Origin: Methylobacterium thuringiense
Lineage (GTDB): Bacteria > Pseudomonadota > Alphaproteobacteria > Rhizobiales > Beijerinckiaceae
NCBI RefSeq assembly: GCF_022179645.1
Contig: NZ_BPRA01000002.1
Location: 1 to 64,000, forward strand
Length of the DNA stretch: 64,000 nucleotides
Reading direction: 5' to 3'
In this document: positions 27,019 through 38,016 of the stretch, piece after piece
Position numbering within the stretch: position 1 is the first letter of the stretch
Layout: every line of letters begins with the position of its first letter
Position numbers and translations under genes: made by a program
Notes under the pieces: model-generated
What the model was told of the DNA's origin: nothing
Database searches by the model: none
The model's input: only the letters and a program-made list of their open reading frames with translations

Positions 27019-27341
27019 CGCGCACCAACCAGTCTGTTGTCGGCTCCCGTGTCGGCGATGATCTCGTCGAGGCTTTCGAGGAGATGGCAGCCTATCTGCG
27101 CAGTGAGATCGCCGTCGAGAGCTACGAGTTGCCCGATGACCTTTTGACGCCTGAGCGTGTTCAGACGATCCGACGCAAGGTCGCGACCTCGACGAAGGAG
27201 TTCGAGCGCCAGTTCCGCATCTCCGCGCGGACGATGGAGGCCTACGAACAGGGACGTCGGCGCCCCGACACCGCCATGCAGGCTCTCCTGCGGATCATCG
27301 AGAAGGAGCCGGAGGCCGTGCGCCGGGCTTTGGCGTCATAG
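27015..27341 (+). CDS. HigA-like XRE-family antitoxin
   Basis: 108 aa. The N-terminal half is helical and probably binds the toxin. The C-terminal half is a Cro/XRE helix-turn-helix (RKVATSTKEFERQFRISARTMEAYEQGRR, cut to its key pattern KEF-x8-ISARTMEAYEQG). The reversed toxin-first order and translational overlap are characteristic of higBA modules. The antitoxin usually represses its own promoter, here in the 180 bases shared with the divergent hydrolase. Confidence 0.87.
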   Translation: MTRTNQSVVGSRVGDDLVEAFEEMAAYLRSEIAVESYELPDDLLTPERVQTIRRKVATSTKEFERQFRISARTMEAYEQGRRRPDTAMQALLRIIEKEPEAVRRALAS

Positions 27342-27356
27342 GGGTCGAGGCGGTTC

Positions 27357-27743
27357 TTATTTCGACGCGACGGTCTCGGCTGACCGGGCCTTGAGGATGT
27401 CGAGAAGCCGTTTCGCCAAATCGAGACTCGCGTTTCCCTTGTCTGGCGGTCCCCTGCCGTAGTGCTCCGGGGGCATACCGGCCTCGTCGGCAACCTGCGC
27501 GCTGACGCGGGCACGTTCTACGACACCGAGGGCGAAGCGCAGGAAGGCCGGGCCGTTCTCTTCAATGGCGGCGGCGAGGGACTCGGCTACGGCCTCGTTC
27601 GTATCGAGGTACTCGGCGGAATCGTGCGGCTCGGTACCGGCCGAGATGCAATCCGCCGCTTCGGTGAGCAACGCCATTCTGAATGCGGGATCCCGTTCGG
27701 CCCGCGCATTTACGATGTCCCAGAAACTTCGGGTCGCGACCAT
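27357..27743 (-). CDS. HI1420/HigA-2-like DNA-binding protein, orphan antitoxin-like
   Basis: 128 aa. [20 protein letters not shown] followed by [20 protein letters not shown] and [15 protein letters not shown] lines up with the addiction-module antidote family HI1420 (YL..EE..A.YL..AL...G / GM.Q.A...G / GNP.L.T...VL). The recognition helix is degenerate. An additional N-terminal domain ([20 protein letters not shown]) is like those of other small HTH regulators. ATG 27743 has AAGGAGGG upstream. There is no partner toxin on its strand; it is convergent with the HigBA-like pair, 15 bases away. Function uncertain. Confidence 0.6.
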   Translation of the reverse strand: MVATRSFWDIVNARAERDPAFRMALLTEAADCISAGTEPHDSAEYLDTNEAVAESLAAAIEENGPAFLRFALGVVERARVSAQVADEAGMPPEHYGRGPPDKGNASLDLAKRLLDILKARSAETVASK

Positions 27744-27937
27744 CGCGCGCCCTCCTTCGTCCACCTTGTGTCGTCGTGCCGGAGCGCCCGTATCTCGACA
27801 ATCGAGCTCAGCGAGCAGCGACGGACGACTCCGCATTCCACCGACGTGCGTCACCGCACCTCGATTCCGCGAACCCCAGCGAACTCACTGGCAACGGTCG
27901 CCCCCTGCAGACCGCGTTCACCGGAAAGGATCACGTC

Positions 27938-28186
27938 ATGACCCTTCGCTTCGCTTCTCTCGCCGCCGCCCTCGTCCTCGGCCTCGCCGCCCCGGCCTCC
28001 CCCGCTTTCGCGCGGAGCTACACCCTTCCGGCCGGCATCGGCTGGACGGTTCCGGCCTCCGATGCGGGCTCCGCACGTGCGGCCCGTCGCGACCATGCCG
28101 ACGACTCGGCCAAGATGGGCAATGCCGAGCAGAACGCCCGGTCCGTGCCGAATTACGGCGCGACCTCGGGTGGCCCGGCCTACTGA
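27938..28186 (+). CDS. Small secreted protein, unknown
   Basis: 82 aa. A signal peptide ([19 protein letters not shown], cleavage about residue 25) is followed by a short polar region rich in Ala, Asp and Arg, ending [19 protein letters not shown] precedes the ATG. No domain is recognised. The C-terminal style (N...GGPAY) resembles the His-rich secreted protein at the right end of the window (NTTNGPRY). Confidence 0.75.
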   Translation: MTLRFASLAAALVLGLAAPASPAFARSYTLPAGIGWTVPASDAGSARAARRDHADDSAKMGNAEQNARSVPNYGATSGGPAY

Positions 28187-28335
28187 CGGCATCGCGTCCC
28201 GCGCGGCGGCGGATCGGGCGCGATCCGGCCGCCGTGACGCGGCGAAGTTCGGGATTTGACCGTCCGCAGGCCGCCCCCTATGCGAAAGGCTTGTCCGGCG
28301 CGCCCCATGGCGCTGCAATCGAGCCCGCCCTGCCC

Positions 28336-28851
28336 ATGACGATCCGTCCCCTGGTGATCCTGCCCGATCCCGTTCTGCGCCAGACCTCCGAGCCCGTGAG
28401 TGCAATCACGCCCGAGATCGAGGCGCTGGCCAAGGACATGCTCGATACGATGTACGACGCCCCCGGCGTCGGCCTCGCCGCGATCCAGATCGGGGTGGCG
28501 AAGCGCGTCGTGACGATCGACACCAACAAGGAAGAGGACGCGCGCGACCCGACGGTGTTCATCAATCCCGAGATCGTCTGGTCTTCGGAAGAGCTGCGGA
28601 TCTACGACGAGGGCTGCCTCTCGATCCCCGAATACTATGGCGAGGTCGAGCGTCCGGACCGGGTCCGGGTGCGCTACATGGACTTGAAGGGCGACACGGT
28701 GGAGAAGGAGGCCGACGGCCTGCTCGCCACCTGCCTGCAGCACGAGATCGACCACCTCAACGGCGTGCTGTTCATCGACCACCTGTCCAAGCTCAAGCGC
28801 GACCGGGTGATCAAGAAATTCGCCAAGGCCGCCAAGCGCGACGCCGCCTGA
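28336..28851 (+). CDS. def: Peptide deformylase
   Basis: 171 aa, family length. It removes the formyl group from nascent proteins using Fe2+. All three motifs are intact: [15 protein letters not shown] (metal Cys) and QHEIDHLNG (two metal His and the catalytic Glu). It is 17 bases upstream of fmt and forms a def-fmt-truA cluster. Confidence 0.97.
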   Translation: MTIRPLVILPDPVLRQTSEPVSAITPEIEALAKDMLDTMYDAPGVGLAAIQIGVAKRVVTIDTNKEEDARDPTVFINPEIVWSSEELRIYDEGCLSIPEYYGEVERPDRVRVRYMDLKGDTVEKEADGLLATCLQHEIDHLNGVLFIDHLSKLKRDRVIKKFAKAAKRDAA

Positions 28852-28868
28852 AGCTGGGCCATTCGAGC

Positions 28869-29798
28869 ATGCGCGTCGTTTTCATGGGCACGCCGGATTT
28901 TTCGGTGCCGACGCTCGCGCGGATCGTCGCCGACGGGCACGAGGTCGTCGCCGTGTACACCCGGGCGCCGGCCAGGGCCGGCCGCGGCATGGGCCTCAAG
29001 CCGTCCCCGGTGCATATCCTGGCCGACAGCCTGGCGATCGACGTGTCTATCCCCGCCAGCTTGAAGACCGACGCGGCGGCGGCTGTGTTTTCCGGGCATC
29101 GGGCGGACGTCGCCGTGGTGGTCGCCTACGGTCTGATCCTCCCCCAAGGCATCCTCGACGCTCCGCGCCACGGCTGCCTCAACCTGCATGGATCGCTCCT
29201 GCCGCGTTGGCGCGGGGCCGCGCCGATCCAGCGCGCCGTGATGGCCGGCGACACCGAGAGCGGTGTCGGAATCATGAGGATGGAGAAGGGGTTGGACACC
29301 GGACCGGTTGCGCTGGAGGCGCGCGTCCCGATCCCCGAGGGCATGACCGCGGGCGCGCTCCACGACACGCTGATGCCGCTCGGCGCCGACCTGATGAGCC
29401 GAGCCCTCGTCTCTCTGGAAGCGGGCAACCTGTCTTTTACCCCTCAGGCGGAGAACGGAATCGTCTACGCCCACAAGATCACCAACGAGGAAGGCCGCGT
29501 CGACTGGACGCATCCATCTTCTGAAATCGCTCGTCACATCAATGGCTTGTCGCCGTTTCCGGGAGCCTTCTTCGAAGCCGACCTCGGCAAGGGGCCGGAG
29601 CGGGTGAAGGTTCTGCGCGCGGAGCGGTCCGAAGGATCGGGCGCACCGGGCACCCTGCTCGATTCATCCTGCACGATCGCCTGCGGCGAGGGCGCGGTCC
29701 GGCTCCTCGAACTGCGCCGGGCCGGCAAGGGCGGCTCCGCCTCGGGCGAGGAATTTTTGCGCGGGGCGCGCTTGAGCGCCGGGGCGCACCTCGCCTGA
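28869..29798 (+). CDS. fmt: Methionyl-tRNA formyltransferase
   Basis: 309 aa. It formylates initiator Met-tRNA, the partner reaction to Def. MRVVFMGTPDFSVPTL opens the protein, the folate/active-site motif LNLHGSLLPRWRGAAPIQRA (shortened) lies near residue 105, and the C-terminal tRNA-binding domain is present. Its stop overlaps the truA start by one base (TGATG), implying coupled translation. Confidence 0.97.
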   Translation: MRVVFMGTPDFSVPTLARIVADGHEVVAVYTRAPARAGRGMGLKPSPVHILADSLAIDVSIPASLKTDAAAAVFSGHRADVAVVVAYGLILPQGILDAPRHGCLNLHGSLLPRWRGAAPIQRAVMAGDTESGVGIMRMEKGLDTGPVALEARVPIPEGMTAGALHDTLMPLGADLMSRALVSLEAGNLSFTPQAENGIVYAHKITNEEGRVDWTHPSSEIARHINGLSPFPGAFFEADLGKGPERVKVLRAERSEGSGAPGTLLDSSCTIACGEGAVRLLELRRAGKGGSASGEEFLRGARLSAGAHLA

Positions 29799-30565
29799 TG
29801 CCCCGCTACAAGCTCGTCATCGAGTATGACGGCGCCCCGTTCTTCGGCTGGCAGCGGCAGGCGGAAGGCCTGACGGTTCAAGGCGTTATCGAGGCTGCCG
29901 TCCGGAAGTTCTCGGGCGAAACCGTGCGCCTCACTTGCGCCGGCCGCACCGATGCGGGCGTCCACGCCACGCATCAGGTCGCCCATCTCGACCTCGCCAA
30001 GGACTGGCGCACGGACACCGTCCGCGATGCCACCAACGCGCATCTGCGCCCGCATCCGGTCTCGATCGTCGGTGCCGAGATCGTCCCCGACGGTTTCGAT
30101 GCGCGGCGCACGGCGATCCGCCGACACTACCGCTACCGCATCCTCAACCGCCGCTCTCCGCCCGCGATCACCCGCGGCCATGTCTGGCACGTGCCCTGGG
30201 CGCTCGACCACGAACTGATGCAGGCGGCCGGGCGCAAGCTCCTGGGCCGTCACGATTTTTCCGCCTTTCGCGCGGCCGAGTGCCAGGCGGCGAGCCCCGT
30301 GCGGACCCTCGAGCAGCTCGACGTCGAGGTTCGACCCATGGGCTTCCACGACGAGATCGTGGTCGCGACCTCGGCGCGCTCGTTCCTGCACCATCAGGTC
30401 CGCTTCATCGTCGGCACGCTGATGATGGCCGGCTGCCGGCGCCTCGGCGCGGACGACGTCGCCGACATCCTCGCCTCGCGCGACCGCAGCCGCTGTGGGC
30501 CGATGGCGCCGGCCCACGGGCTGACCTTCGTGGGGGTGGATTACGCCGAAGCGGACGGGAAATAG
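29798..30565 (+). CDS. truA: tRNA pseudouridine(38-40) synthase
   Basis: 255 aa. The catalytic Asp is in the [11 protein letters not shown] motif (about residue 52), and YRYRI and [12 protein letters not shown] signatures follow. It isomerises U38-40 in tRNA anticodon arms. It is third in the def-fmt-truA operon. Its last 25 bases overlap tail-to-tail with dapE. Confidence 0.97.
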   Translation: MPRYKLVIEYDGAPFFGWQRQAEGLTVQGVIEAAVRKFSGETVRLTCAGRTDAGVHATHQVAHLDLAKDWRTDTVRDATNAHLRPHPVSIVGAEIVPDGFDARRTAIRRHYRYRILNRRSPPAITRGHVWHVPWALDHELMQAAGRKLLGRHDFSAFRAAECQAASPVRTLEQLDVEVRPMGFHDEIVVATSARSFLHHQVRFIVGTLMMAGCRRLGADDVADILASRDRSRCGPMAPAHGLTFVGVDYAEADGK

Positions 30566-31716
30566 CCGTCCAGTACCCGCCGGTAGATCGCCGTCAGCCG
30601 CTCCAGATCCGCGACTGCCACGCACTCGTCGACCTGGTGCATGGTCTCACCCACGAGGCCGAACTCGACCACCGGGCAGGCATCCTTGATGAAACGCGCA
30701 TCCGAGGTGCCGCCGGTGGTCGAGAGTGCTGGCTTGAGGCCCGTCTCCGCCTCGATCGCGCCCGCGACCAGATCGACGAAGGCGTCCGGCTGCGTGAGGA
30801 AGGCCGGTGAATTGGAAGGCTGGAGGTCGAGGCTGTAACGGACGACGTCGCCGGCCGCCCCGTCGAGCCGGCGCCGGATCTCGGCGCCCAGGCTCTCGGC
30901 GCTCCAGCCCTCGTTGAAGCGGATGTTGAACACCGCCTTGGCGCTCGCCGGGATCACGTTGGTGGCCGGGTTGCCGACGTCGATCGTCGTGAATTCCAGG
31001 TTCGAGGCATCGAAATGCGCCGTGCCGCCATCGAGCGGCTCGGCGATCAGGCCGGAGCAGAGCCGCAGCAGGCCGGGGATCGGGTTCTCCGCCCGGTGCG
31101 GATAGGCGACGTGGCCCTGGCGGCCATGCACCGTGACCGTGCCCGTCAGCGAGCCGCGCCGGCCGATCTTGATCATCTCGCCGAGGCGGTTCGGGTTGGT
31201 CGGCTCGCCGAGCAGGCAATGGTCGAAATGCTCGCCCTGGGCCCGCGCCCAGTCGAGAAGCTTGACGGTGCCGTTGATCGCCGGGCCTTCCTCGTCGCCG
31301 GTGATCAGGAAGGCGATCGAGCCGTCGAAATCCGGGCGCTCGCGCAGGAACGCCAGCGTCGCGGCGAGCTTGCAGGCGATGCCGCCCTTCATGTCGACGG
31401 CGCCCCGGCCATAAAGCAGACCGTCGGCGATCTCCCCCGAGAACGGGTCATGAGCCCAGGCGGCGGCTTCGCCCGTCGGCACCACGTCGGTATGGCCGGC
31501 GAAGAGCAGGCAGCGGCCGCCACGACCGATGCGGGCGTAGAGGTTTTCGATGTCCGGGGTGCCCGGCTCGGAAAACACCGGGCGCTCCACCGAGAAGCCG
31601 GCCCGCCCGAGCACGCTGTCGAGCAATGCCAGAGCGCCGCCCTCTTCCGGCGTCACCGAAGGACAGCGGATCAGCGATTGCGTCAGCGCGACCGGAGATG
31701 TCGGATCGAAGGTCAT
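30541..31716 (-). CDS. dapE: Succinyl-diaminopimelate desuccinylase
   Basis: 391 aa M20 di-zinc peptidase of the lysine/diaminopimelate pathway, making LL-DAP for peptidoglycan. Motifs [26 protein letters not shown] (catalytic Glu) and [10 protein letters not shown] are intact. Start [16 protein letters not shown] fits the family. It is convergent with and overlaps truA by 25 bases. Confidence 0.96.
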   Translation of the reverse strand: MTFDPTSPVALTQSLIRCPSVTPEEGGALALLDSVLGRAGFSVERPVFSEPGTPDIENLYARIGRGGRCLLFAGHTDVVPTGEAAAWAHDPFSGEIADGLLYGRGAVDMKGGIACKLAATLAFLRERPDFDGSIAFLITGDEEGPAINGTVKLLDWARAQGEHFDHCLLGEPTNPNRLGEMIKIGRRGSLTGTVTVHGRQGHVAYPHRAENPIPGLLRLCSGLIAEPLDGGTAHFDASNLEFTTIDVGNPATNVIPASAKAVFNIRFNEGWSAESLGAEIRRRLDGAAGDVVRYSLDLQPSNSPAFLTQPDAFVDLVAGAIEAETGLKPALSTTGGTSDARFIKDACPVVEFGLVGETMHQVDECVAVADLERLTAIYRRVLDGYFPSASA

Positions 31717-31845
31717 TCAGCCTGGCTCGTTCCGATCTTGCCCGCGGCGCCGTCGCCGAGGGCGCGGATACGCCCTGTTCACGACGCTTCGCAAGCGTTC
31801 TTGCGGCCGTTCGGACGCGATGACATTGCAGCATAACCGCGGCTC

Positions 31846-32190
31846 TTGATTGACAGTGCCAGTACCGTGCAAACGATTCCGACCGGAAACCACCACCTCG
31901 TGCCTGACGAGACCGGACGATCGTCCGAACGCCGCGGGCCGGAGCGTACCCCGGTGCTGATCCCGGCCATCGCCTCCTGCGACGGCGGCATGGAGTATCG
32001 CTGCGTCCTTCGCGACATGTCCGAGAACGGCGCCAAGATCGGCATTCCGCGAGCTTTCCGCTTGCCCCGCCGGTTCCGGCTAGTGACCGGTAGCAGGCCC
32101 GACGGCTTTCCGGTCAAGCTCGCCTGGCAACGGGGTGATTTCGCGGGCCTCGTGCTCGATCTGGAGGCCGACGAGGCGGAGAAGTCCTGA
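31846..32190 (+). CDS. PilZ-domain protein
   Basis: About 114 aa single PilZ domain with RRGPERTPV and the DMSENGAKI motif (D/N-x-S-x-x-G), which together bind c-di-GMP in active PilZ proteins. The N-terminal arginine pair has the R-x3-R spacing expected for binding. The start is unsettled: TTG 31846, GTG 31867 and GTG 31900 are in frame; GGAAAC precedes the last. It is a plausible receptor for the c-di-GMP enzymes earlier in the window, though the target is unknown. Confidence 0.8.
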   Translation: MIDSASTVQTIPTGNHHLVPDETGRSSERRGPERTPVLIPAIASCDGGMEYRCVLRDMSENGAKIGIPRAFRLPRRFRLVTGSRPDGFPVKLAWQRGDFAGLVLDLEADEAEKS

Positions 32191-32239
32191 GCCGTCGTCC
32201 GGTCTTCCGCGAGATCGTCCGACCGCCTATCTGCCGGTG

Positions 32240-33034
32240 ATGGCCCTCACCTCCGATGAAGTCGAACGCTACGCCCGCCACCTCGTCCTGCGCGAGATCG
32301 GCGGGCCGGGTCAGAACCGGCTCAAGGCGGCGCGGGTACTCGTGGTCGGCGCCGGCGGGCTTGGCGCACCGCTGATCCAGTATCTCGCCGCGGCCGGTAT
32401 CGGCACCATCGGCATCGCCGACGACGACGTGGTTTCACTCTCGAACCTGCAGCGGCAGGTCATCCACGAGACACCCGATATCGGCCGGCCGAAGGTGGAG
32501 AGTGCGGCCGAGGCCGTGGCCCGTCTCAATCCGCATGTCCGGATCGCGACACATCCCGTCCGGCTCGACGGCGAGAGCGCCGCCACCCTGGCTACCGGGT
32601 ACGACGTCGTCGCCGACGGCTCCGACAACTTCGCCACGCGCTACGCCGTGTCGGATGCTTGCTTCCACGCCCAGCGCCCACTGGTGACGGCGGCGCTCGG
32701 GCAGTTCGACGGCTCGCTCACCACGCTGCGCCCGCACGAAACCGGCGCCGACGGGCGGCCGAACCCGACCTATCGATGCCTGTTTCCGAACCCGCCTCCG
32801 GCCGGCGCCGTGCCGACCTGCGCCGAGGCCGGAGTTCTCGGAGCACTCGCCGGGGTAATGGGCTCGCTGATGGCGTTGGAGGTCATCCGGGCCATCGTGC
32901 CGTTCGGTGAATCCCTGGTCGGCCGCCTGCTGATGGTCGATGCCCGCTCGATGCGGTTCGAGACACTGGGCTATGCCTGGGACCCCGCCAACCCTCTCAG
33001 TGGAGACCGGGTAGGAGCGGTGGCGGCTCCTTGA
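32240..33034 (+). CDS. moeB: MoeB/ThiF-family adenylyltransferase (HesA-like)
   Basis: 264 aa E1-like enzyme that adenylates the C-terminus of MoaD or ThiS for sulfur transfer. The ATP site [19 protein letters not shown], the Asp of [10 protein letters not shown] and the TCAEAGV catalytic Cys region are all visible. The structural zinc CxxC pairs of E. coli MoeB are missing: the first is TYRC and the C-terminal pair is absent. I recall this as common in rhizobial homologues. There is no rhodanese domain. Its end overlaps the SEC-C gene by 38 bases on the opposite strand. Confidence 0.88.
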   Translation: MALTSDEVERYARHLVLREIGGPGQNRLKAARVLVVGAGGLGAPLIQYLAAAGIGTIGIADDDVVSLSNLQRQVIHETPDIGRPKVESAAEAVARLNPHVRIATHPVRLDGESAATLATGYDVVADGSDNFATRYAVSDACFHAQRPLVTAALGQFDGSLTTLRPHETGADGRPNPTYRCLFPNPPPAGAVPTCAEAGVLGALAGVMGSLMALEVIRAIVPFGESLVGRLLMVDARSMRFETLGYAWDPANPLSGDRVGAVAAP

Positions 33035-33878
33035 GCGCCGAGCCGTCGAGGCAGCACTTCTTATACTTCTTGCCGCTGCCGCAGGGGCATGGATCGTTGC
33101 GGCCGACCTCCTTGAACGGGTTCTTGATCGGCTGGCCGGCGCTCTCGGCCGTCCAGGCCAGGGCGGCGGCCGGGTCGTCGAGGTAGCCGAACTTTTCGCC
33201 GGCGAACGTCTCGTAGTCCGGCGGCTGCTTCGTCGCCTGCCGGAACGCCTTGCGGAACCAGGCCAGGTCGCTGAATTCGTCGGTGATCCGGCCGTCCTTG
33301 CGGGCGGCCTCGACGCGGGGCACCAGCTCGGTTAGCCCGAGATAGGCGATCGTCTGCTCCCAGCCGAACCAGCCGGGGCTCTCCTCCACCGCCACCTGCG
33401 CGTCGTCGAAGCGCTCCAGCAGCGCGCGGGTGCCCTCCCGGTCGAGACGGCCTTCGCGGGTCAGGAAGGCCAGCGCGTTGAAGGCAGCGTTGCGCGCGAA
33501 ATCGTCGATCGTGCTGTCCAGGAGAAAGCGGTGAAGCGCCGCGACATCGCCGTCGAAGGCGCTCGCCAGCGCGAGCGGCATCGTTTCCGACACGGCGTCG
33601 CCGAGGAGGCTGTCGAGGGTTTCGTCGTCATGCCGCAGCAGCCGCAGCAGCGGCGCGAACACGCGGGTGTCCCGCGCCGCCGCGAGCGCGTGCAGGCCCC
33701 AGAACAGCAGGTTCGCCTCCTCGTCGCTCGGGGCCTCGGGGTCCTCGGCCGCGAGGTCGAGCAGGCGCAGGACCTCGTCGTCCACCGTGTCCGGCGCTGC
33801 GACCGCGCGCCGAAGCGCGTCCGCAGGAAGGAAATTCGCCTTCGAGAGAAGCGAAACGAGCGCGTCGTCCATCACCAT
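32997..33878 (-). CDS. DUF1186-like protein with C-terminal SEC-C zinc motif
   Basis: 293 aa. A helical repeat domain (DUF1186-like) with many LLRLL and ALHRFL helices is followed near residue 268 by [18 protein letters not shown], the SEC-C metal-binding motif known from SecA tails. Function unknown. ATG 33878 follows TGAGGA, five bases downstream of the pheT stop, so it is likely co-transcribed with pheST. It is convergent with moeB, with a 38-base overlap. Confidence 0.88.
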   Translation of the reverse strand: MVMDDALVSLLSKANFLPADALRRAVAAPDTVDDEVLRLLDLAAEDPEAPSDEEANLLFWGLHALAAARDTRVFAPLLRLLRHDDETLDSLLGDAVSETMPLALASAFDGDVAALHRFLLDSTIDDFARNAAFNALAFLTREGRLDREGTRALLERFDDAQVAVEESPGWFGWEQTIAYLGLTELVPRVEAARKDGRITDEFSDLAWFRKAFRQATKQPPDYETFAGEKFGYLDDPAAALAWTAESAGQPIKNPFKEVGRNDPCPCGSGKKYKKCCLDGSALKEPPPLLPGLH

Positions 33879-33883
33879 GTTCC

Positions 33884-36304
33884 TCAGGCGCGCAGGCTGG
33901 CGCCGGTCTTCTTGGCGACCTCGGCGACGATTTTGGCGCTCACGGCCTCGATCTCGGCATCGGTCAGCGTGCGCTCGACCGGCTGGAGCCGGACCGCGAC
34001 GGCGATCGACTTCGAGCCCTCCGGGATGCCGACACCCTCGTAGACGTCGAACACCTCGATTCCCGCGATGAGCTTGCGCTCGGCCCCCTGGGCCGCGCGG
34101 ATCACGTCGCCCGCCGCCACGTCGCGGCCGACCACGAAGGCGAAGTCGCGCGAGACCGGCTGCAGACCGGAGAGCGCCAGCACCGGCTTCACCTTCGTCG
34201 GCTTGAATTTCGGCAGCGGCAGTGCATCGAGCCTGACCTCGAAGGCGACGAGGGTGCCCTTGAGGTCGAGGGCCTTCATCGCCGCCGGGTGGATCTCGCC
34301 GAACCAGCCGACCGGGTTCTTGGGGCCGAACTGCAGCGTGCCGGAGCGGCCGGGGTGCAGCCAGGCCGGGCCGCCGGCGACGATCTGCAGGCTGCCGGTC
34401 TGGATGCCGAGCGCCGTCAGCAGCGCGAGCGCGTCGGCCTTGGCTTCGAAGGCGTCGACGACGGCCGCGGTGCCGCTCCAGTGGCGCCCGTCGCCCCCGT
34501 GGCGGGCGCTGCCGCGCCGGATCGCGGCGGCGCGAATGCTCTGGCCCTCGGGCTGATCGGTCTCGAAGCACTGTCCGACTTCGAACAGGGCGACGTCGCC
34601 GTAGCCGCGGTCGGCATTCGTCTGGGCGGCGCGCAGCAGCCCCGGCACGAGGCTCGGGCGCATGTCGGAGAGGTCGGCAGCGATCGGATTGGCCAAGGCC
34701 AGATCTGCGCCGCCGCCGCCGAACAGGCAGGCATCCTCGTGGCGGACGAAGGACCAAGTCACGGCCTCCAGCAGGCCACGGCTCGCCAGCGCCCGCTTGG
34801 CGCTGCGGGTCCGCCGCTGAAGCACGGTAAGCTTCGGACCGACCGCGTTCACGTCCGCGCGCAGCAGCGGTTTTGGTTCGATGCGGTCGAGGCCGGCGAT
34901 GCGGATGACTTCCTCGACGAGATCGGCCTTGCCCTCGACGTCGGGCCGCCATGACGGGGTCAGCACCTTCACCCTGTCGCCGGTGCCGGCGACATGGAAG
35001 CCGAGCGTCTCCAACGTCACCTTCATCTCGGCTCGCGACAGCTCGATGCCGGCAAGACGCCGCACCTCCGTCCAGGGGAAGTCGATGACGCGGTCGGTGT
35101 CGGGCATCTCGCCGGCGATCGTCGCCTGGGTCGGCGTGCCGCCGCAGGTGTCGACGACGAGTTTCGTCGCCAGATCGAGCCCCGGAAGCACGAAGGCCGG
35201 ATCGACGCCGCGCTCGAAACGGTAGCGCGCATCAGTGATCACCCCGAGGCGGCGACCGGTGCGAGCGATATTCTTCGGATCCCAGAGCGCCGCCTCGATC
35301 AGAACGTCGGTGGTGCTCGCGGCGCAGCCCGAGGCCTCGCCGCCGATGATGCCGCCGATCGACTCGACGCCGTTCTCGTCCGCGATCACCACGGTGTCGC
35401 CGTCCAGCTGGTAGGTGCGGCCGTCGAGCGCCTTGAGTTCCTCGCCTTCGCCTGCCCGCCGGATGGTCAGGCCGCCTGCGACCTTCTTCGCGTCGAAGAC
35501 ATGGAGCGGCCGGCCGCGGTCGAAGGTCATGTAGTTGGTGATGTCGACGAGCGCATTGATCGGGCGCAGGCCGATGGCGCGCAGCCGTGCCTGCATCCAG
35601 GCCGGCGACGGGCCATTGGTAACGCCGCGCACGAGCCGCAGGGCGAAGACGGGGCAGAGGGCCGGGTCGTCGCCGAGCTCGATCGTCACCGGCACCGTGC
35701 AGGCGCCCTCCCCGCGCACGGGCGGGAAGGCGTCGCGCTTGAGAGTGCCGATGCCGGTCGCCGCGAGGTCGCGGGCGATGCCGTGGATCGAGGCGCAGTC
35801 CGCGCGGTTCGGCGTCAGGTTGATCTCGATGACCGGATCGTCGAGCCCGGCATAGAGCGGATACGGCTGACCCGTGGGCGCATCGGCCGGCAGGTCGAGA
35901 ATGCCGTCGTGATCGTCGCCGAGACCAAGCTCCGCGCCGGAGCAGAGCATGCCGCGGCTCTCGACGCCGCGGATGGTGCCCACCGACAGGGTGATGTTCT
36001 TGCCGGGCACGTAGGTGCCGGCCGGCGCGAAGACCGATTTCATGCCCGCCCGCGCGTTCGGCGCGCCGCAGACGACCTGGATCGGCGCGCCGTCGCCCGC
36101 ATCCACCATGCAGACGCGCAGGCGGTCGGCGTTGGGGTGTGGCTCGGCGCTGATGACGTTCGCGACGACATACGGCTTCAGCGCCGCCGCCTTGTCCTCG
36201 ATCGCCTCGACCTCGAGCCCGATGCGGGTGAGCGTATCGGCGATGGTTTCAAGGGACGCCTCGGTGTCGAGGTGGTCCTTGAGCCAGGAAAGGGTGAATT
36301 TCAT
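33884..36304 (-). CDS. pheT: Phenylalanyl-tRNA synthetase beta subunit
   Basis: 806 aa, full length. It carries the N-terminal tRNA-binding OB domain ([17 protein letters not shown]), B3/B4 editing domain, B5 domain, a catalytic-like core and a C-terminal ferredoxin-fold anticodon-binding domain ([12 protein letters not shown]). With PheS it forms the alpha2beta2 enzyme charging tRNA-Phe. It lies 70 bases downstream of pheS on the same strand. Confidence 0.98.
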   Translation of the reverse strand: MKFTLSWLKDHLDTEASLETIADTLTRIGLEVEAIEDKAAALKPYVVANVISAEPHPNADRLRVCMVDAGDGAPIQVVCGAPNARAGMKSVFAPAGTYVPGKNITLSVGTIRGVESRGMLCSGAELGLGDDHDGILDLPADAPTGQPYPLYAGLDDPVIEINLTPNRADCASIHGIARDLAATGIGTLKRDAFPPVRGEGACTVPVTIELGDDPALCPVFALRLVRGVTNGPSPAWMQARLRAIGLRPINALVDITNYMTFDRGRPLHVFDAKKVAGGLTIRRAGEGEELKALDGRTYQLDGDTVVIADENGVESIGGIIGGEASGCAASTTDVLIEAALWDPKNIARTGRRLGVITDARYRFERGVDPAFVLPGLDLATKLVVDTCGGTPTQATIAGEMPDTDRVIDFPWTEVRRLAGIELSRAEMKVTLETLGFHVAGTGDRVKVLTPSWRPDVEGKADLVEEVIRIAGLDRIEPKPLLRADVNAVGPKLTVLQRRTRSAKRALASRGLLEAVTWSFVRHEDACLFGGGGADLALANPIAADLSDMRPSLVPGLLRAAQTNADRGYGDVALFEVGQCFETDQPEGQSIRAAAIRRGSARHGGDGRHWSGTAAVVDAFEAKADALALLTALGIQTGSLQIVAGGPAWLHPGRSGTLQFGPKNPVGWFGEIHPAAMKALDLKGTLVAFEVRLDALPLPKFKPTKVKPVLALSGLQPVSRDFAFVVGRDVAAGDVIRAAQGAERKLIAGIEVFDVYEGVGIPEGSKSIAVAVRLQPVERTLTDAEIEAVSAKIVAEVAKKTGASLRA

Positions 36305-36374
36305 CGTTCAGATCCCTCGCGGCCGCTATCGCGCTTCGCTGGGTCGAACCCGGTCGAAGGCGGGGCGCCGCGGT

Positions 36375-37457
36375 TCAAGCAGTGAGGCCGCCGACAAGGC
36401 TCGGCACGTCCAGCGGCCGGAAGCCGTAATGCTCGATCCACCGCACGTCCGCCTCGAAGAACGGACGCAGGTCCGGCATGCCGTATTTCAGCATGGCGAG
36501 GCGGTCGATGCCCATGCCGAAGGCGAAGCCTTGGAACTGGTCGGGGTCGAGGCCGCAATTCTTCAGCACGTTCGGGTGGACCATGCCGCAGCCGAGCACC
36601 TCCAGCCAGTCCGTGCCCTCGCCAAAGCGGATCTCACCCCCTTTACGCGAGCACTGGATGTCGACCTCGGCCGACGGCTCGGTGAACGGGAAGAACGAGG
36701 GCCGGAAGCGCATGCCGACGCTCTCGACCTCGAAGAAGGCGCGGGCGAAGGTTTCCAGCACCCATTTCAGGTTGGCGATGTTGGCCTGACGGTCGATCAC
36801 CAGCCCCTCGACCTGATGGAACATCGGGGTGTGGGTCTGGTCGGAATCGTGCCGGTAGGTGCGGCCCGGGATAATCACGCGGATCGGCGGCTCGACGGCG
36901 CGCATCGTCCGGATCTGGACCGGCGAGGTGTGCGTGCGCAGCACCTTGCGCCGGCCGAGATGGTCGGGCGCGAGGAAGAAGGTGTCGTGCATCTCCCGCG
37001 CGGGGTGTCCCTCGGGGAAGTTGAGCGCCGTGAAGTTCAGCTCGTCCGTCTCGACGTCGGGACCTTCCGCGACGGAAAAACCCAAATCGGCGAAGATCGC
37101 CGTGATCTCGTCGATGACCTGGCTGATCGGATGGATGCGCCCGCGCATCTCCGGTGCTTCGCGAAGGGGCAGCGTGACGTCGATCCGTTCGGAGGCGAGC
37201 CTTGCGTCGAGGGCGGCGGCCTGCAGCGCATCACGGCGTGTGCCGAGGGCGCCGGCGACGCGGTCGCGCAGGCCGTTGATGAGGGGCCCGCGCTCCTTGC
37301 GCTCCTCCGGAGTCATCGCGCCGAGCGTCTTCAGCAGTTCGGAGACGGCGCCCTTCTTGCCGAGCGCCGAGACGCGCACCGCGTCGAGCGCAGCTTCGTC
37401 GGAGGCCCCGCCGACCTGCTCCAGCAGGCTGTGTTCGAGGGTATCGAGATCGGTCAT
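36375..37457 (-). CDS. pheS: Phenylalanyl-tRNA synthetase alpha subunit
   Basis: 360 aa class II synthetase. The N-terminal coiled coil is followed by motif 2 ([13 protein letters not shown]) and motif 3 ([14 protein letters not shown]). [18 protein letters not shown] is the typical Phe-pocket region. The ATG at 37457 gives family length; the longer upstream frame is rejected. It is downstream of rplT and its terminator. Confidence 0.98.
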   Translation of the reverse strand: MTDLDTLEHSLLEQVGGASDEAALDAVRVSALGKKGAVSELLKTLGAMTPEERKERGPLINGLRDRVAGALGTRRDALQAAALDARLASERIDVTLPLREAPEMRGRIHPISQVIDEITAIFADLGFSVAEGPDVETDELNFTALNFPEGHPAREMHDTFFLAPDHLGRRKVLRTHTSPVQIRTMRAVEPPIRVIIPGRTYRHDSDQTHTPMFHQVEGLVIDRQANIANLKWVLETFARAFFEVESVGMRFRPSFFPFTEPSAEVDIQCSRKGGEIRFGEGTDWLEVLGCGMVHPNVLKNCGLDPDQFQGFAFGMGIDRLAMLKYGMPDLRPFFEADVRWIEHYGFRPLDVPSLVGGLTA

Positions 37458-37523
37458 CGCTGGTCCCGGGAGCGGCGGTGAACGCGCTGCTTTCGCGCTT
37501 CGCGCGGGGTCACGCAAGCGCGG

Positions 37524-37561
37524 CGAAAAAAGAAGGCGCGGCGCCTGGAGCGCCGCGCCTT
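37524..37561 (-). terminator. Rho-independent terminator after rplT
   Basis: A perfect 12-bp stem (37533-37544 with 37550-37561) with a 5-base loop is followed on the minus strand by a T-run (complement of GAAAAAAG). It ends the rpmI-rplT message ahead of pheS. Confidence 0.9.
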
Positions 37562-37587
37562 GTCAGCTCGAAAGCTAGGCTTGGGGC

Positions 37588-37965
37588 TCAGGCCGCCTTG
37601 GCGGTCTCGGCCGGGAGTGCGGCCTTGGCCTTCTCGACGATCGCGGCAAAGCTCGCCGGCTCGTGGATGGCGATCTCGGACAGGGCCTTGCGGTCGACCT
37701 GGATGCCGGCCAAGGCGAGCGCGTTGATGAAGCGCGAATAGGTCAGGCCATGCTCACGGACGGCCGCGTTGAGACGCTGGATCCAGAGGGCGCGGAAGGT
37801 GCGCTTCTTGTTCTTACGATCGCGGTAGGCATACTGCATGCCCTTCTCGACCGCCTGCTTGGCGATCCGGATCGTATTCTTGCGCCGGCCGTAATAGCCC
37901 TTGGCGGCCTTCAGAACTTTTTTGTGCTTTGCGTGACTGGTCACGCCGCGTTTGACGCGGGCCAT
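37588..37965 (-). CDS. rplT: Ribosomal protein L20 (bL20)
   Basis: 125 aa basic protein. [36 protein letters not shown] and [18 protein letters not shown] (each a conserved block) are diagnostic. It is an early 23S rRNA assembly protein and in enterobacteria it represses its own operon. It follows rpmI after about 50 bases. Confidence 0.99.
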   Translation of the reverse strand: MARVKRGVTSHAKHKKVLKAAKGYYGRRKNTIRIAKQAVEKGMQYAYRDRKNKKRTFRALWIQRLNAAVREHGLTYSRFINALALAGIQVDRKALSEIAIHEPASFAAIVEKAKAALPAETAKAA

Positions 37966-38016
37966 GGGAGATCTCCTGGATTACGAAATGAGCAAAATCG
38001 GCGTGTGAGAGAAGGC

